A stretch of 64,000 bases of DNA, taken from Notospermus geniculatus. Taxonomy: Eukaryota; Nemertea; Pilidiophora; Heteronemertea; Lineidae. Within the stretch, counting starts at the first letter, position 1. Every line of letters starts with the position of its first letter. Below the pieces are notes generated by a model, which worked only from the letters and a program-made list of their open reading frames with translations, did not search any database and was not told the DNA's origin. This document shows, piece after piece, positions 46,680 to 59,312 of this stretch. The position numbers and the translations under genes are program-made. The stretch spans positions 50,735-114,734 of the forward strand of contig NMRB01000830.1 in NCBI GenBank assembly GCA_002633025.1, in the 5' to 3' direction.

Positions 46680-47194
46680 AATGTTTGCTCATGCTGAACC
46701 CTGGTTCATTCTGCTTTCACCTCTAGCGACGCAACACCACCACCTGATACAGGCAATCAAGTGAAAGAATATCCCAGGTTTGGAGCTCCTCGGAAATGTC
46801 AAAGCATAACTGTTGTTATTTTCTGATGGTTATGTTTGTTCATGTCCAATTTTTTCTGGAACAAACATGACAGTGTGTGGATATTTACATACCTTTGCAA
46901 CATGACTATGGTCGTGATGGCATTCATCTGTGCACATCATTGGCGATAGTTGTAAAACATTTACATCCCCTGCAAAAAAAATTGGGATTTTATGGGATTT
47001 TTTTTAGATGTTGTGGCTCAAAAACAATCGCTAGGCCCTGTGCCCAGCTCCAGAAATTTGAACTACATGTACACGTAGTTGTCCTTGTTGTTTTGTGGTG
47101 GGGTGGGGTTTCATTAATTTGATAAAGTCATGTTAGAAATCTGATCATAAAAATGGTTCCCAGAGATCAAAGGTGTCTAAGGTCAGCCTTATAA

Positions 47195-47408
47195 GGAGCC
47201 GCTTCACAAGTGGCAGGTCCCGTGTTCGAATCCCGGGCCATATGGGATTACTTAATATCTTTGCTCTTCAGTCCATCGCATGGGACAGGCTGTGGTGCCT
47301 AATATAGGCCTACCCTGTACCTTTACAAGGGCAAGTAAAATATCCCATCCAAGTGTCAGAGGGACATGACTAGCTTGAGGTGGCCTCTTCCGTACTTGCC
47401 AGGGCCAA
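47195..47408 (+). mobile_element. Second SINE-like element with tRNA B box
   Basis: Contains TTCGAATCCCGG after a tRNA-like stretch, and a body with acaagggcaagtaaaa and catccaagtg. The body recurs at 45060-45190, so it is a repeat family distinct from the SINE at 34590. It ends at a TA-flanked MITE. Confidence 0.5.
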
Positions 47409-47413
47409 TATTA

Positions 47414-47562
47414 GGGAGGTTTAGAAATCAAACGATAAACGTAAACGTTAACGACAACGTTATTTTTATACCGAAAATGCAATATAAAATCTGGTTATTG
47501 TGGAATATGAAAAATAACGTTGTCGTAAAGTTTACGTTTATTGTTTGATTTCTAAACCTCCC
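47414..47562. mobile_element. 149-bp MITE with GGGAGGTTTAG ends
   Basis: TA at 47412-47413 and 47563-47564. The same length and internal order as 29681-29829. Confidence 0.78.
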
Positions 47563-47564
47563 TA

Positions 47565-48643
47565 ATGCTGTGGCTTTGGCCCTGGCGGAAAAATCTGATT
47601 ACAAGATCAGTGCCAGTGGGCCGTCAGTCATCAGTTACAGCTGTAACAGAGCTGTCCTTTTCAATTCAGCAGGAAGTAATCTGCAATATGGGTGTACACA
47701 AGAATGCTGTAATATAAGTGATCTAGGAGTAGGGTGAAAATTAATGGAAACAGAACACCTGTACATATCTAATGATGATGTATGATCCTCTCTGTCCTCT
47801 CTGGCAGTTTATCCTGATTGTGCTATGCCTGTACATTTCATTGTATTGATTTATAAAATACTTATGCTGAGTGTTGTTATGTTTATGTTATGCCTGAAGA
47901 TTCCAATAATTCACTGAGTATTGGTGATAATTCTGGAAAACCAATTTGTCTAGAGTCTATCAGAAAAATATTGATACATGTAAAAGTGTTGATAATTTGA
48001 ATTTTTCCATCCAGGCCGAAGCAAAAGCATTATTGGCTATAAATGGAAGACCATCTCAAGCTGGGTGTGTTTCAAAAAGTGTTCCGTCCGACACCAGAAA
48101 ATTTTCACCATTCTTTTATCTACTGGTGAAAGGCTGTTTCTTGAAACTCTACAATATTCATGTCAGATCTAGGTATCATGGAACTCTAAATTATGGCACT
48201 GCAAACTAATTGATCTATTAAGTCTGACAGCAGAAAGTAGTTTTGGTGTCGGACGCGGAACGATAGATTTTGCTGGTAAGCTCAATATTTTTTGATACCC
48301 TCCTTCAAATGAGTGTACACTGTACATCCCAGATGGAGAAACTAATAGTTAAAGGTCTATATTCAAATACTACATATACATTTGATTTTTGGAAAATCAA
48401 TGGCACAAATCTTTGTGATCATTTCAAACTTAAATTTTGCCCCATTTTCTTGGGTGACCAGTTTTGAAACACACCCACTACTCGTCTAGTCTTGGCTTGG
48501 CATATCCTCTAGGGCCATTCCTGCTCACCGTAACCCTGAGAACCCTTCATCAGTATGCTGTGCCTGCTACAGTGTGGGTGGATCACTCGGTTTAGCCGGT
48601 GCATTAAAAGGGCAGGTGGACGGATGTGTTCTGGTATATATAT
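47565..48643. other. No gene seen
   Basis: Unique, AT-rich. One acceptor-like site (ttccatccag, near 48014) is followed by a short open stretch but no convincing donor. Confidence 0.35.
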
Positions 48644-49083
48644 ACTACTCTTCATTCCAAATCCCCTTGGCGCGAGGTTTTCGGCCGATATCTCCTCAAC
48701 GGCTGGGCCAAATTCAACATACCATACATCAATAAACTTGTCTTTCTTGCCGGTATCTTTCTGCTATCTTCATTTTTTGCGTAAGGCCTGCATAACGGAT
48801 CTCTTTCTCAAAACCCATTTCATTTCGCGATGCTGTTCAGTGCAGTTTACACGTGCGCGATGCATTGCGTCATTTCAAAATGGCCGCCATTTCGGCCGTC
48901 AGCACAAACGGTGATTTGTGAAACAACTTTTTTCTGTCACGTTTTTCGGGAAATTGACTGTGATGATGGCTGTACCGCCAAGAAAGACAAGTCGATTGAC
49001 GTATATTTCATCAAAATCGGCCCAGCCGTTGCGGAGCTATCGTTGATAAACCTCGCGCCAAGGGGATTTGGAATGGAGAGTAG
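48644..49083. mobile_element. Foldback MITE, GGCGCGAGGTTT family
   Basis: Ends cattccaaatccccttggcg and its inverse; cggctgggccaaattc pairs with gaaaatcggcccagccg. A second copy is at 60480-60920. Contains caaaatggccgccattt. Confidence 0.72.
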
Positions 49084-49137
49084 GTGAATAGAACCTTCCC
49101 TAGCCGACACCACTGTCATGGGGCCACCTCTCTAAAG

Positions 49138-49465
49138 ACACCAAAACGCAGGCAAATTGAGAAAAGGCGAGATGGGAAATGGCAAAATGAGGAAAAGGAA
49201 ATTGGGAAGAAGGTGAAATGAGACAAAGGCTAATCAAGAGAAATGCAAAAAGGGAAAAGGCAAAATAATAGAAAGGCAGAATAGAACGAAAGCGACATAT
49301 GAGAAGGCAATTTAGGATGGGGCGAGATGAGACAAGGTGAATTGGGAGACAAAGGCAGAATAGAACAAAGGCAAGTTAGGTGAAGGCGATTTTGAGAAAA
49401 GGCAAGATATGAAATGGCAAAATGAGAAAAGGCAAAATGAGAGAAGGCGAATTGGGCAGACACCT
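49138..49465. repeat. Purine-rich degenerate minisatellite
   Basis: Units of about 12-25 bp built from aaaggcaaaatgagaa and ggcgaattggga words, all purine-rich on the plus strand. Confidence 0.6.
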
Positions 49466-50409
49466 TGGCCATTTCTCTCATTCTGACCTCTGTAATCTTG
49501 CAGTTTTGGACGACATCAGCCCTTAGGGTGGTCTTTTAGAGAGGTGCGAGTGTACTTAGAACCATACATGTCGATATGACGACCTCATCATCTGTAGTAA
49601 GACGAATCCCAATGTACTCAGCGCGATCAAAGCAGAATGACACACCAGTACATCATGTCGAGTGGATGTAACCATACACACGTGGACTTCAATGGATTAT
49701 GGAAATGTAACGATATCTGTCTGATATAAGGCAGTGTTCTCCACAAATCATTTTGACCTCACGGGCCACCAGGCAAAATTTTTTAGCAGTACCGCCAGCC
49801 GAAAAAATATACCCGCTACCCTCAGACTAAAAAATTAAAGATTATGGATGGGTGATGGTTTGCCTGTGTGGTCACCAGGTTTAAGCTGACATTTTAGGCT
49901 AAAAAGTTCAGGAAAATTCTACTCTAGTAAAACAGTGACATCAGATTTCCACTTGGCAAAAGAACTTGTATGGCATTTCCAGTTTTTGAGAAAATGCCAA
50001 TGTTTTATAGGCTGTGGTCCAGGTTATGAACCAGAGTAAGCAAGCAAAAGTAAGCTGTGTGGTTCCGCGATTGTCTCGTGAGAGGTACGTCATGTACGTA
50101 CGTGGTCAGCATAAGTCACGTATGATTGAGCTGCCTGTTGTAGAGGATGTGCATATGACCTTAGTGATTGCAAAGCCACCTGTTGTGGAACAAAGGTCTC
50201 AGGTTAGTGCTGTTGCAGTATTGCGATTCTGTGTTAGAAAAAACTGAGAACTACCATTACAATCTGGCTGAACCTGATCCAGGCTTATCAAGACCAACAG
50301 TGCCAAATGATACATGTAGATGGAATCGGAATCACTGGTTCTTCCCCAGTATTTTCTGTCGTGGGAAGTAAAAGTATTCTGTAACCGTCAGAATCATTGA
50401 AGATCCAGT

Positions 50410-50603
50410 GGGAGACTTTCCTGCCGTTAGAGGCCGCCTGTTAGTGGTCCTACGTCACAAAATTTGACGTCACAGACGTACGCCTTGGCGTCCACGTCAT
50501 TGTGGATGACGTCATGGCGTGCATTTCTTCTCTGTGACGTCAAATTTTGTGACGTTCTGGGACTGCCATCTGGTGGTGGCCTCTAACGGCAGGAAAGTCC
50601 CCC
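50410..50603. mobile_element. Foldback MITE with GGGAGACTTTCCTGCCG ends
   Basis: The outer pair gggagactttcctgccgtta and the inner pair acaaaatttgacgtca are both inverted. tgacgtca half-sites are frequent, so it carries potential CRE-like sites. Confidence 0.65.
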
Positions 50604-51894
50604 ATTCTGTCGGGACAATTTCCAGTCAACGTTAGCGTGACAAACTCAACTTCTGATGTAGCTAAATAAATGTTCTCCATTGCAATACATGTACATGTAC
50701 TTACAGACTCGCCTCCAAACAATTTCTCACAAAGTTCACCTATGTCAAGAAACATATTATGGAAGATGTTGTCGGCTGAAGCGCAGTAATCGATAAAATT
50801 ATAAAACCTCTTGGTAATTGTAGCTTTTAGCATGATTTCCCCTTGGATTGCTCTGATGAGCAAGACGGGTGAGTGTTATGACTCAGCCACATTTCCCTGA
50901 ACTAGGTGATCGAGAATGCACATTTTTAACATGCAGTGCACCACTGACTCACTAAGGTACTAGCTTGGAGATGTACATTGTACGTACATGTTGATTATTT
51001 CTAATTGGCTATCCTGTTATAGGCGATTTGGCGGCTGTCCACACCAGTTATGTACCATTAGTGCTTCTGCGAGTTTTAGGAATACCTAGTAAGTCACATT
51101 TTTGGAAAAAATGAGTTAAGGCCAAATTCGTACTTACTAGGTATTGTTTCATCATAATAAACAGTTCTTGTTTGCAAAATGTTCGCCAAAGCCTCGGAAA
51201 GACAGTGGTGCACTTACTCGGTTTTTACGTCTAAGTCATCAGAATTGTGACTTACTACGTTTTTACCTTTGCAAATTCAGCATGAAATCAGAGGAAAAAC
51301 ATAGCAAATTGCATTTAATCCTGTTGTATGACATATTTTTAATTAAGGAGTGTTTTCCACAACAAAACTCTTCCAAATTGTCATTCCACATAAACCCATT
51401 TTCTCTAAAACAACAAAATGTGACATACTAGGTATTTCCATTGGACGCTAGAATGTCTCACCTAGGTGGCACCAGAGTGCCTGTTTTTCACCAATTGGCA
51501 CAGTCCTGCGTGAATCCCACTTTGCAAAGCGCGACTTGCTCAATCTTTCTTATTGTGTAGAAAGTAGGTATAGGGGCCCTAACATAATTTTTGTTTTCGC
51601 CCTTTTACTGCAAAGGCCGCCATTTTCATAAAAACGAAAAACCTATAAAAATCTAAGGGCCCGCGAAAATGCCTGTGATACATTATCTTTAGGAATTAGG
51701 AGCAGTCAGCTGTGCTTATTGCCAAAAGACGGCAGCAAAGTTGTAGGGGACCAAAATATAAAATTCTCCTGATTGGTGCTCAGTCAACCATGAATGGGTC
51801 CGCTTGGCATTAACTGGACCGTAGTGACTCCTATTGGTCAACTAACTGACTGACAGCTCCTATTTCTTGTGACATGGCTTCTGGCAGTGGAAGG
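50604..51894. other. No gene; one inverted repeat
   Basis: ataccTAGTaagtcacattt (51087) pairs with aaatgtgacatactaggtat (51416), enclosing 390 bp that includes a further copy of the actaggtat word. Confidence 0.45.
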
Positions 51895-52283
51895 GGTAAA
51901 GTATAATTCGCTCTTCACCAACTTCAACATGGGCAAACTGTCAGGCCTGTGCATGAGACAGATAAAGTGAACACAATGATTAAAACACAAACCACAAACC
52001 ACATGACAGTTTTCTATCGAAAGTTTGCTGTCAGATAGTCAATTATTGCTGTCAGGCAGCAATAATTGCTGTCACACAGTACTGTATGACAGCAGTTATT
52101 GCTGTCTGACAGCAATACATGTAATTGACTATCTGACCGCAAACTTTCGACAGAAAACTGTCACGTGGAGCGGCGCCTTTACATAATTAGGTAACTGCGA
52201 CATGGATTATTTACCACTGACCTGTGCACATTTCCAAGCTTGGCACTTTGCCCATGTTGAAGTTATGGTGAATTATACTTTAC
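51895..52283. mobile_element. Foldback with CTGTCAGACAGC inner palindromes
   Basis: gtaaagtataattcgc and ttcaacatgggcaaa are inverted at the right end. The core 52010-52162 alternates attgctgtcagg and ctgtctgacagcaat palindromes. Confidence 0.65.
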
Positions 52284-52324
52284 ATATTTGTTATCATTAT
52301 CATTATTAATTGATTTATTTTCAG

Positions 52325-52366
52325 CGACTGGCATCAATCGGAGTTTCAGTTTCACAGCAGGCACTT
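52325..52366 (+). CDS. Possible 42-nt micro-exon
   Basis: A clean acceptor (gatttattttcag) and consensus donor (ACTT|gtaagt) enclose 42 nt that stay open in the phase left by the exon at 30736 (phase 1 in and out), reading about STGINRSFSFTAGT. It has no recognisable homology, so it is only a splice-pattern candidate. Confidence 0.2.
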
Positions 52367-52972
52367 GTAAGTTTAGCATCAAAATGGTGTGCCTCAGTAG
52401 TGATCTCAGATGTGATGTCTCGCTCTCTCGTCTTCACAGCACTCTGTACTTCTTTGTTGTCATGGTGAAGTCATGGTTTCTAGGCAAATGTCCTGGTTGC
52501 TATGCACACGTCCTGGTTGCTATGCACAGTCGTCGCTTCTAGGCACAATTTTCCAACCCTCGGTATCTTTTCTGTCCAGAGATGTCTTTGCCGTCTATGT
52601 ATGCCGCGCGATTCAGGTCACTTTGCGAGAATTTTGTCAGTGTATTTTTTAGGCCCTTCACTGCCCCATTCTGCTGACCTAGTAAGCATGATAAAAAATT
52701 TTATTGTGTATTGGGTCTAACTGGTCCCCATCTCTTTTAGGCCCTTATAAATGAGCAGAAATAAAATTCCCACAAATATTCTGATGTGTAGCTCGTGGAG
52801 CATGCCCGTTTACCAAATATTAGCCTGGTGCGAAAGTGTCAGGACTTGTACTAGATAAGTCTGTTTGCTTTCGTACATGTACATGTAGTTATTCCTTCCT
52901 TCCCAAGCTGAGAGTAAAATGAAGTCCATCTGTTAGCTTTGTCTGCATGTGAACATAGAAATTCCTATTGCC

Positions 52973-53251
52973 ATGATTTGTGCTTCTTCTAGAACTCTAC
53001 TACCAAGTGCTCTAAATAGTAGCATAATTCTCTTTTTGCTACTATTTCATGGCTCTACTCCATATTCCTTTGATTACAGAAATAAATCCATAAAATCTTT
53101 GAATGATAAAAATCAAAACTGCACCGATGATCATGCAATCTACTTTAATGCAAATGAAAAAGAGAGCTCAAAAAATAATGCATCATTGGCGAGAAGATCT
53201 CTTCACATGCGTTTCCTCACAGACTCACTAAAATTAGGTGTGATCGAATAA
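52973..53251 (+). CDS. Possible small secreted peptide ORF
   Basis: From the ATG at 52973 the frame gives a hydrophobic stretch (SIILFLLLFHG) after about 17 residues, like a signal peptide, then a Lys/Asn-rich tail with one dibasic site (ARRSL) and a stop. 92 codons, low complexity, no recognised family and no cysteines. It may be chance. Confidence 0.15.
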   Translation: MICASSRTLLPSALNSSIILFLLLFHGSTPYSFDYRNKSIKSLNDKNQNCTDDHAIYFNANEKESSKNNASLARRSLHMRFLTDSLKLGVIE

Positions 53252-53609
53252 TCCATGACTGAGTGGTGAACTTGTCGGGTTTTCAATGGTTCGATAATTT
53301 TAACTGGAATTCTCCTAGTTAGATGGTAGATGTTGCATTTTGTGTAGTATAGCTGAAACTGCTTTGCTATTTTATGCTTCGTTTGTCATGACTGTAGTCT
53401 TTACTCTGTTTGTAACTGAGCATTACGTGACGAGTTTGATGGAGTTATGGCATCAAGTGACAGGGCAATTTGTTTTACATTGTGTCACCTTTTGTTTGCA
53501 TGGACTTCATGATAACAGTGACTTACAAGAAGGCTGCTCACGGACATTTCCATCTCATCTGAAAGACCAAGAGCCAACTAAAGACGTCTTCCTCTTCTAA
53601 ACGAACAGG

Positions 53610-55140
53610 ATAGATGCCAGCATCCAAGCTCTAACCCAGGATCAGAGGACCAATTACTTCAAGGGCCATTCAGAGATTTCAATGAGCCTCATCGCCGTCC
53701 AGGCTCTAATCCAGGGCCACTTGCTTCATGGGCACTTCAGAGATTTCACTGAACCCTCATCACCATCCAGGCTCTACGGGACCACTTGCTTCATGGGTCA
53801 TTTAGATATTTCACTGAACCCCCATCGACATCCAGGCTCATCCAGGACCATTTGCTTCATGGGCCCTTCAAATATTTCACTGAACCCTCAGCCCCATCCG
53901 GACTCTAATCCAGGACCACTTGCTTCATGAGCCCTTCAGAGATTTCACTGAACCCTCATCGCCATCCAAGCTCTAATCCAGGACCACTTGCTTCATGGGC
54001 CCTTCAAATATTTCACTGAACCCTCATCGCCATCCAAGCTCTAATCCAGGACCACTTCCTTCATGGACCCTTCAGAGATTTCACTGAACCCTCATCGCCA
54101 CCCAGGCTCTAATCCAGGACCACTTCCTTCAAGGGCCCTTCAGAGATTTCACTGAACCCTCATCGCCATCCCGGCTCTAATCCAGGGCCACTTGCTTCAT
54201 GGGCCCTTCAGAGATTTCACTAAACCCTCATCGCCTTCTAGGCTCTAATCTGCTTCATGGGCCATTCAGAGAATTCGTGATCCCACACTATTGAAACTAT
54301 GCCCAATGACCTCCTGCTCCACGGCCGTTCAAAGTAGGCCTATTGACTGAAGCCACGTGCACAAGCATCCAATCTGCAAACCCAAGACGTCCTGCTTCTT
54401 TGGCCGTTCTGAACCCACACCAGCATCCAAACTCTAACGGGGGACCGCCTGCTTCATGGGCCGTTCAGAGTGTTCACTGAACCCACCCAGCATCCAAGCT
54501 CTCACTATAATCTCCTGCTTCATGGGCTGTTCAGAATACCTGGAACCCATACCAGCATCCAAGCATAACCCAGGACTTCCTTCATGGGCCGTTCAGAGTG
54601 GTCACTGTTCAAACCCACACCAGCATCCAAGCTCTCACTATAATCTCCTGCTTCATGGGTTGTTCAGTATGGACTGAACCCACACCAGCATCCAAGTTCT
54701 CACTATAATCTCCTGCTTCATGGGCTGCTCAGAATGCAATGAACCCACACCAGCATCCAAGTTCTCACTATAATCTCCTGCTTCATGGGCTGCTCAGAAT
54801 GCAATGAACCCACACCAGCATCCAAGTTCTAACACTGGAGCTACTGCTTCATCAGCGACTCAGAGTGTTCACTGATGAAGCCACAACAGCTTCCTGGCTC
54901 AAACTCGTATATCCTGCTTCCCTGGCCGTTCACAGTGTTCATTGAACGCACACCAGCGCCCAGATTCTAACCAAGGGCATCCCGCTTCATGGGAGCCCAC
55001 ACCAGTGTCCAAGATGTGTTCTGGGCCGTTCAGAGTGTCCACTTAGTGCAGACCAGCATCCAGTTTCTAACCAAGGACCTCTTGCTCCCTGGGCTGTTCA
55101 GGGTGTCCACCAGCATCCAAGTTCTAAACCAGGACCTCCT
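53610..55140. repeat. Minisatellite, about 23 units of 65-68 bp
   Basis: Left part unit 68 bp (ttcatgggcccttcagagat, then ttcactgaaccctcatcgcc, ctaatccaggaccacttgc). From about 54400 the unit drifts to 65 bp (gaacccacaccagcatccaa, ctataatctcctgc). Frames across it are repeat artefacts. Confidence 0.85.
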
Positions 55141-55191
55141 GCAAAACTTGAAGTAAAACCGTTTTGCTACCTTTTATCAGAATCATCCAAT

Positions 55192-55568
55192 GGGCCGTAT
55201 GCATAAAAATGAAGCATTTACTTCTAGCAAAAGCAAAAAGTAAAAGCAGTTGCTTGAAACCAAAAGTTAAAGTTAAAGCAATTACTTGGTTTCATATTCA
55301 TAATCTTTTACTTCTACTTCAAAGCAAATGCTTATACTTGACAAGCATTTGCTTGTTTACCAAAGGTTCTACAGTTGGAGCAATTGCTCAGTATTATGCA
55401 TATGAATTATAGCATTTGCTAGAATGGAACAAGTAAATAGTAACTGCTTTTTCTAATAACAACTGCTTTTTAGCAAAAGCATTTACTTCGGGTTTTATGC
55501 ATGCGGATGGAAGTAATTGCTTCAATTTTCAAGTAAAAAGCATTTGCTTTTCTTTATGCATACGGACC
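55192..55568. mobile_element. MITE of the GTATGCATAAA family
   Basis: GGGCCGTATGCATAAAAATG at the left, ctttatgcatacggacc at the right. It directly follows the minisatellite. Confidence 0.72.
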
Positions 55569-58500
55569 ATTGTGTTCACTGCTCATAGTCATTTTGCAGA
55601 ATTCCATCTGAAGCAGTATGAATGGACTTCAGGTATTCTGATCAGAGTTTCCTCTGAATAAACAAGGGCTAACTGCCCCGGCCAGTGAGCCTGCTGACTT
55701 CCTTTATGGACTGCGGTTGGCAGGTTGGTCCCCCGTGATGTTGAAGTCAAACGCATAGCCATTTGTTGGACATGTTTGATGGCCAGTGCAATGTGTGGTA
55801 TCCCTTTCCTCTGTTGACATCATCACCATCTCCGAATAGCCGTTGCCTCATTGACATTCCAATGGTCTGCTCTACGCTTCCTGTGCTATCGGGAATCACT
55901 CCCCAATGGCCCATATGACCAATCTATACAGGAGTAGCTGGAAAATCCTGGGTTGTCATAGTCAACTGAAAATTGGAATTTCTTCATCCTTTTAGGATAT
56001 TTCAGGTTAATTGGTCAGATTGGTTCAGCAATTGTGACCCGCTCCACCAAAAGGAGGCGCTTGACACAGGCGATCATCACATTCGGAACGACCTGAGGCG
56101 AACTGCTTTATCTATCCACTCGGCGCGCATTTCACCTCGGACACAAGTCCAAGGCAGCCATATTGTTTATCATCAAACCCACGTGACCGCCGTAGACTGG
56201 TACCCTGTCTTTATAGATGGCTGAAAATATAAAGACAGGAACGGGGCGCCATTTTGAACCATATTGATGACGTAGTACATTCTATTTTTAGCACTCCTCG
56301 GGGTATTTCCCAGTACTATGTCCAGCTTTCAATAAACCCCGCTTTGTTCCGCCGAAATTTTCTTGGAGTTTACCTCATGATCTAGGCCTACTCGCACTCC
56401 AGCAGGAGCACTACCCACCAGAGTGGGGGAGGCATGTGATGGATGCAAGCAAGGCCTACCACAACGGCACACTTGTGCAGCTGCTGCTGCTGTGTGCACT
56501 GCATGCAGAGTTTAGGCCTATCCATGCTATCTGCCCCCACAAAAACGAGACGAAAAAACAAAGGACTCCCAGTATGCCTACATACAACATACCGTGAAAA
56601 AAAACTCACGCCTCCTCCCTCGTAAACCTACCAGTTTCCAACCCCAGTGAGTCGAACATAATTAATCCATGCTGCTGTCACGTCAGTAGTCAGTTCATGC
56701 AGTTCAACCGTCAAAATACACGTGTTCCAGGCTATATTTAGAACAAATTCATGACATTTCCACTCTCCACGCATAAAAAGCGTCTCCACGCATAGAACCT
56801 GCGCAGAAATCTGCGCAGATGTGGAAAAACGAATTAGGCGGAATTCCGACTAATTCAATACAAAATGGTGGTCCGTGCTTGTCGTTATAGTGCAGTAGAG
56901 CGTAGCGCCACGTAGCGGAACGACAAGGAACTAGTCTATGACCGCCGTGGGACTATTTTCGCCGAATTTTGGCCCGTTACGGTGTTCAACCCTACTTGCT
57001 CGATAAATTGAGGCATATTATATATAAACTTACCGATATCTCACCGAATCTGCCAATTATTGATCAATAACGCAACGTTTTTGTACGACCTACCTACATG
57101 TATTTCGTTCATGCGCAGGGTGTGATGAGGCGACCGCATCCAAACCACCAGAATCGCATTGAAATCGTTGCGCATTCAAGATGGCTGCCTTAGAATTGTG
57201 TCCGAGGGGAAATGCGAGTGTCTACGGAAATTGCCGAGCAGTTGCCTTCGGAAATTCCGATAGGCGATCATCACTGGTCATCGGTTTACTCAACTATTAT
57301 CACTACTGTCCACTACTGTTGTCAACCTGCAGAGACGCAGGCTACATTTCAGCCATTGTGCCGTAATTGTAAGGCCGTTAACCCTTTCCTCGGTTGCGAC
57401 AAATACTTTTGCTACATAGCGTCAGCATTTCATGGTCTGAAGCGGCATTAACCCTTAAATTCCCCGATACCTACATGCGCGACAAGACTGGTCCAATCTA
57501 TACGTTTAATTTGGGCGCTTTTGGGTGCGACAGGTGCTATTGGGTTAATTCAAAAATTCATAAGTGTGCTTATGAATTTTTGGTTAATTTTAATTTGAAG
57601 AGATATTACTGAGACTTTTACCAAGAATATATAAGTACCAAGAATGTACAACTCACTAATCAATCAAAAGGGTGGGCATTAAGTTACTTTTTCTGATAAT
57701 AGAGGGCGTATGGTAATTATAGGCCTTCTAATTAAATAACCAATGTTTAGATTTAAGGGTTGTTGACTGAATTGTATTATTTAGAATAACGTCAATATTC
57801 TTATGTACAGTTACAGGCATATTACTGGCATACAATTTTTTTTTGATTTTGGTGAAACCATGGATTTGCTGTTTAGGTCAGAGTGCCCGACCTAGAGATC
57901 AAGTGCAATATCAATTTGTCGAAAATATGGTCCATTCAAAACTGCTCTGTAGCTCGGTTATTTCTGAGTGCACACAACTGCGGGAGGTGTCATTTTGTTC
58001 GTAATGATCTTCTCTACACAATAATCCTTCACAAGCTAAGATCCCTTCAGTTACATGGTCACCAGAGGCAAATTAGTAAACTCACTTCTGGCACATATTC
58101 GGAGTTGTACATTCTTGGTACTTATATATTCTTGCTTTTACGATAATTTTCAATATCTTACTTCTTTCTAGTGTCTGGTATGGACCTGACTGCCAAATTG
58201 GCAAAAAGTGGGTTTGGGCATAAATTTCACTGCATGTAACAAGAATCAATTTTCACTTCAGTCATAGTGATGGAACACAGCTGAGGTCAGGGCATTAATG
58301 TGAAAAAGTCAATTAATGTGGGAATAGCTAAATGCACTCATGAAACAACTTGACATGTTGGATGTAGTCATTAATGGAATCATAATTTTTTTAGCATTTC
58401 CTGCATGCTTTCTCAAACATAATTTTGAACAAAACCTCTTTTAATTCGGTCTCATAATCTACTTATACTGTATATTTCATAGTCTGACCAGACCAGCACA

Positions 58501-58898
58501 AGCTCTGCAGTCGCAATGTTGTACTCTTTTTCGTCTATGCTTGGTTGTACTCTTTTTCATCTCATTTGGGCCTACCCTACACTCGGCCCCAGTGTGTATC
58601 CGACGTCCCGGTCTCCAACACACTGGCACTTTTGGGGCTCAAAAGCCGGTAACACCACTAGATGGCACTCCACTGGGCTCCAGCCAATCACCACTCTTTC
58701 TCACTCATAATTCCCGCGGAAATTACTTCCAGGAAAAACCCAACCTCGTCCCCAGGGGTATAGTTCGCTCAGACAACCTTGGACCACTCGCCATATTGTC
58801 AGAAAGCGAACGAGGTTGGGAAAACCCAAGGACCCGTGCTGCCACCACGCGTTCTTCACGACTGTTAATCTCTAAAAGAGCCAGACGCGGAGTGTGAT
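55569..58898. other. No supported gene
   Basis: Mostly unique sequence. Near 57181 an ATGGCTGCC with GC-rich, CpG-containing surroundings could start a frame of 60-80 codons, but no domain or donor supports it. An acceptor-like cttctttctag at 58170 precedes 22 open codons without a clear donor. A small inverted repeat with aacctcgt lies at 58740-58820. Confidence 0.35.
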
Positions 58899-59210
58899 TT
58901 ACCGAAGGGGTGAGCCCGTAGCGTCTAGCCAAGCGAGACTAGGCCTACCCTTAGTTTCGTAAAAGGTGTAAATGTTGTCTAATCCTATGGAACAGGGGTA
59001 CCCAATATCTAGGATAACGGATGCGTTTCTGATATGGGCCGGCAGTGCGTTCCACAGACCAGGAGCAGCCTGCCGCAGTGACCTCGCACCATACCGTTTT
59101 GTGCGGGTCCTTGGCACCGACAGGAGGCCGTGGTCTGCAGAACGCAACTGCCGAATTGGAACATGCTTGACGATGGCAGATGGACTACCCTTTTGCTTTC
59201 TCGGTAACAG
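58899..59210 (-). pseudogene. LINE reverse-transcriptase C-terminal fragment
   Basis: The minus frame encodes a stretch with YGARSLRQAAPGLWNALP, the conserved LWN-LP tail of CR1/Jockey-type LINE ORF2 proteins, preceded by the usual RSADHGLLSVPRTRTK segment. The frame stops upstream at 59213 and the terminal part does not match the family. No catalytic core is present, so this is a dead 3' fragment. Confidence 0.75.
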
Positions 59211-59312
59211 TCAAATCCTCTGGCCGATATTCAACTTCCAGTACATATACGACTGTCCATCATGCGGACAGGATATGGGGGAATCTGAATATTCATTACT
59301 GCTATTAGCGGT

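Noticed and set aside
53682-54677. Several frames across the 68-bp minisatellite
   Set aside because: Repeat artefacts; the unit length changes (68 to 65 bp) break any common frame.
53610-55140. CRISPR array
   Set aside because: Contiguous diverging units without unique spacers, in a eukaryotic genome.
58171-58240. Possible exon after cttctttctag
   Set aside because: 22 open codons but no acceptable donor and no similarity.
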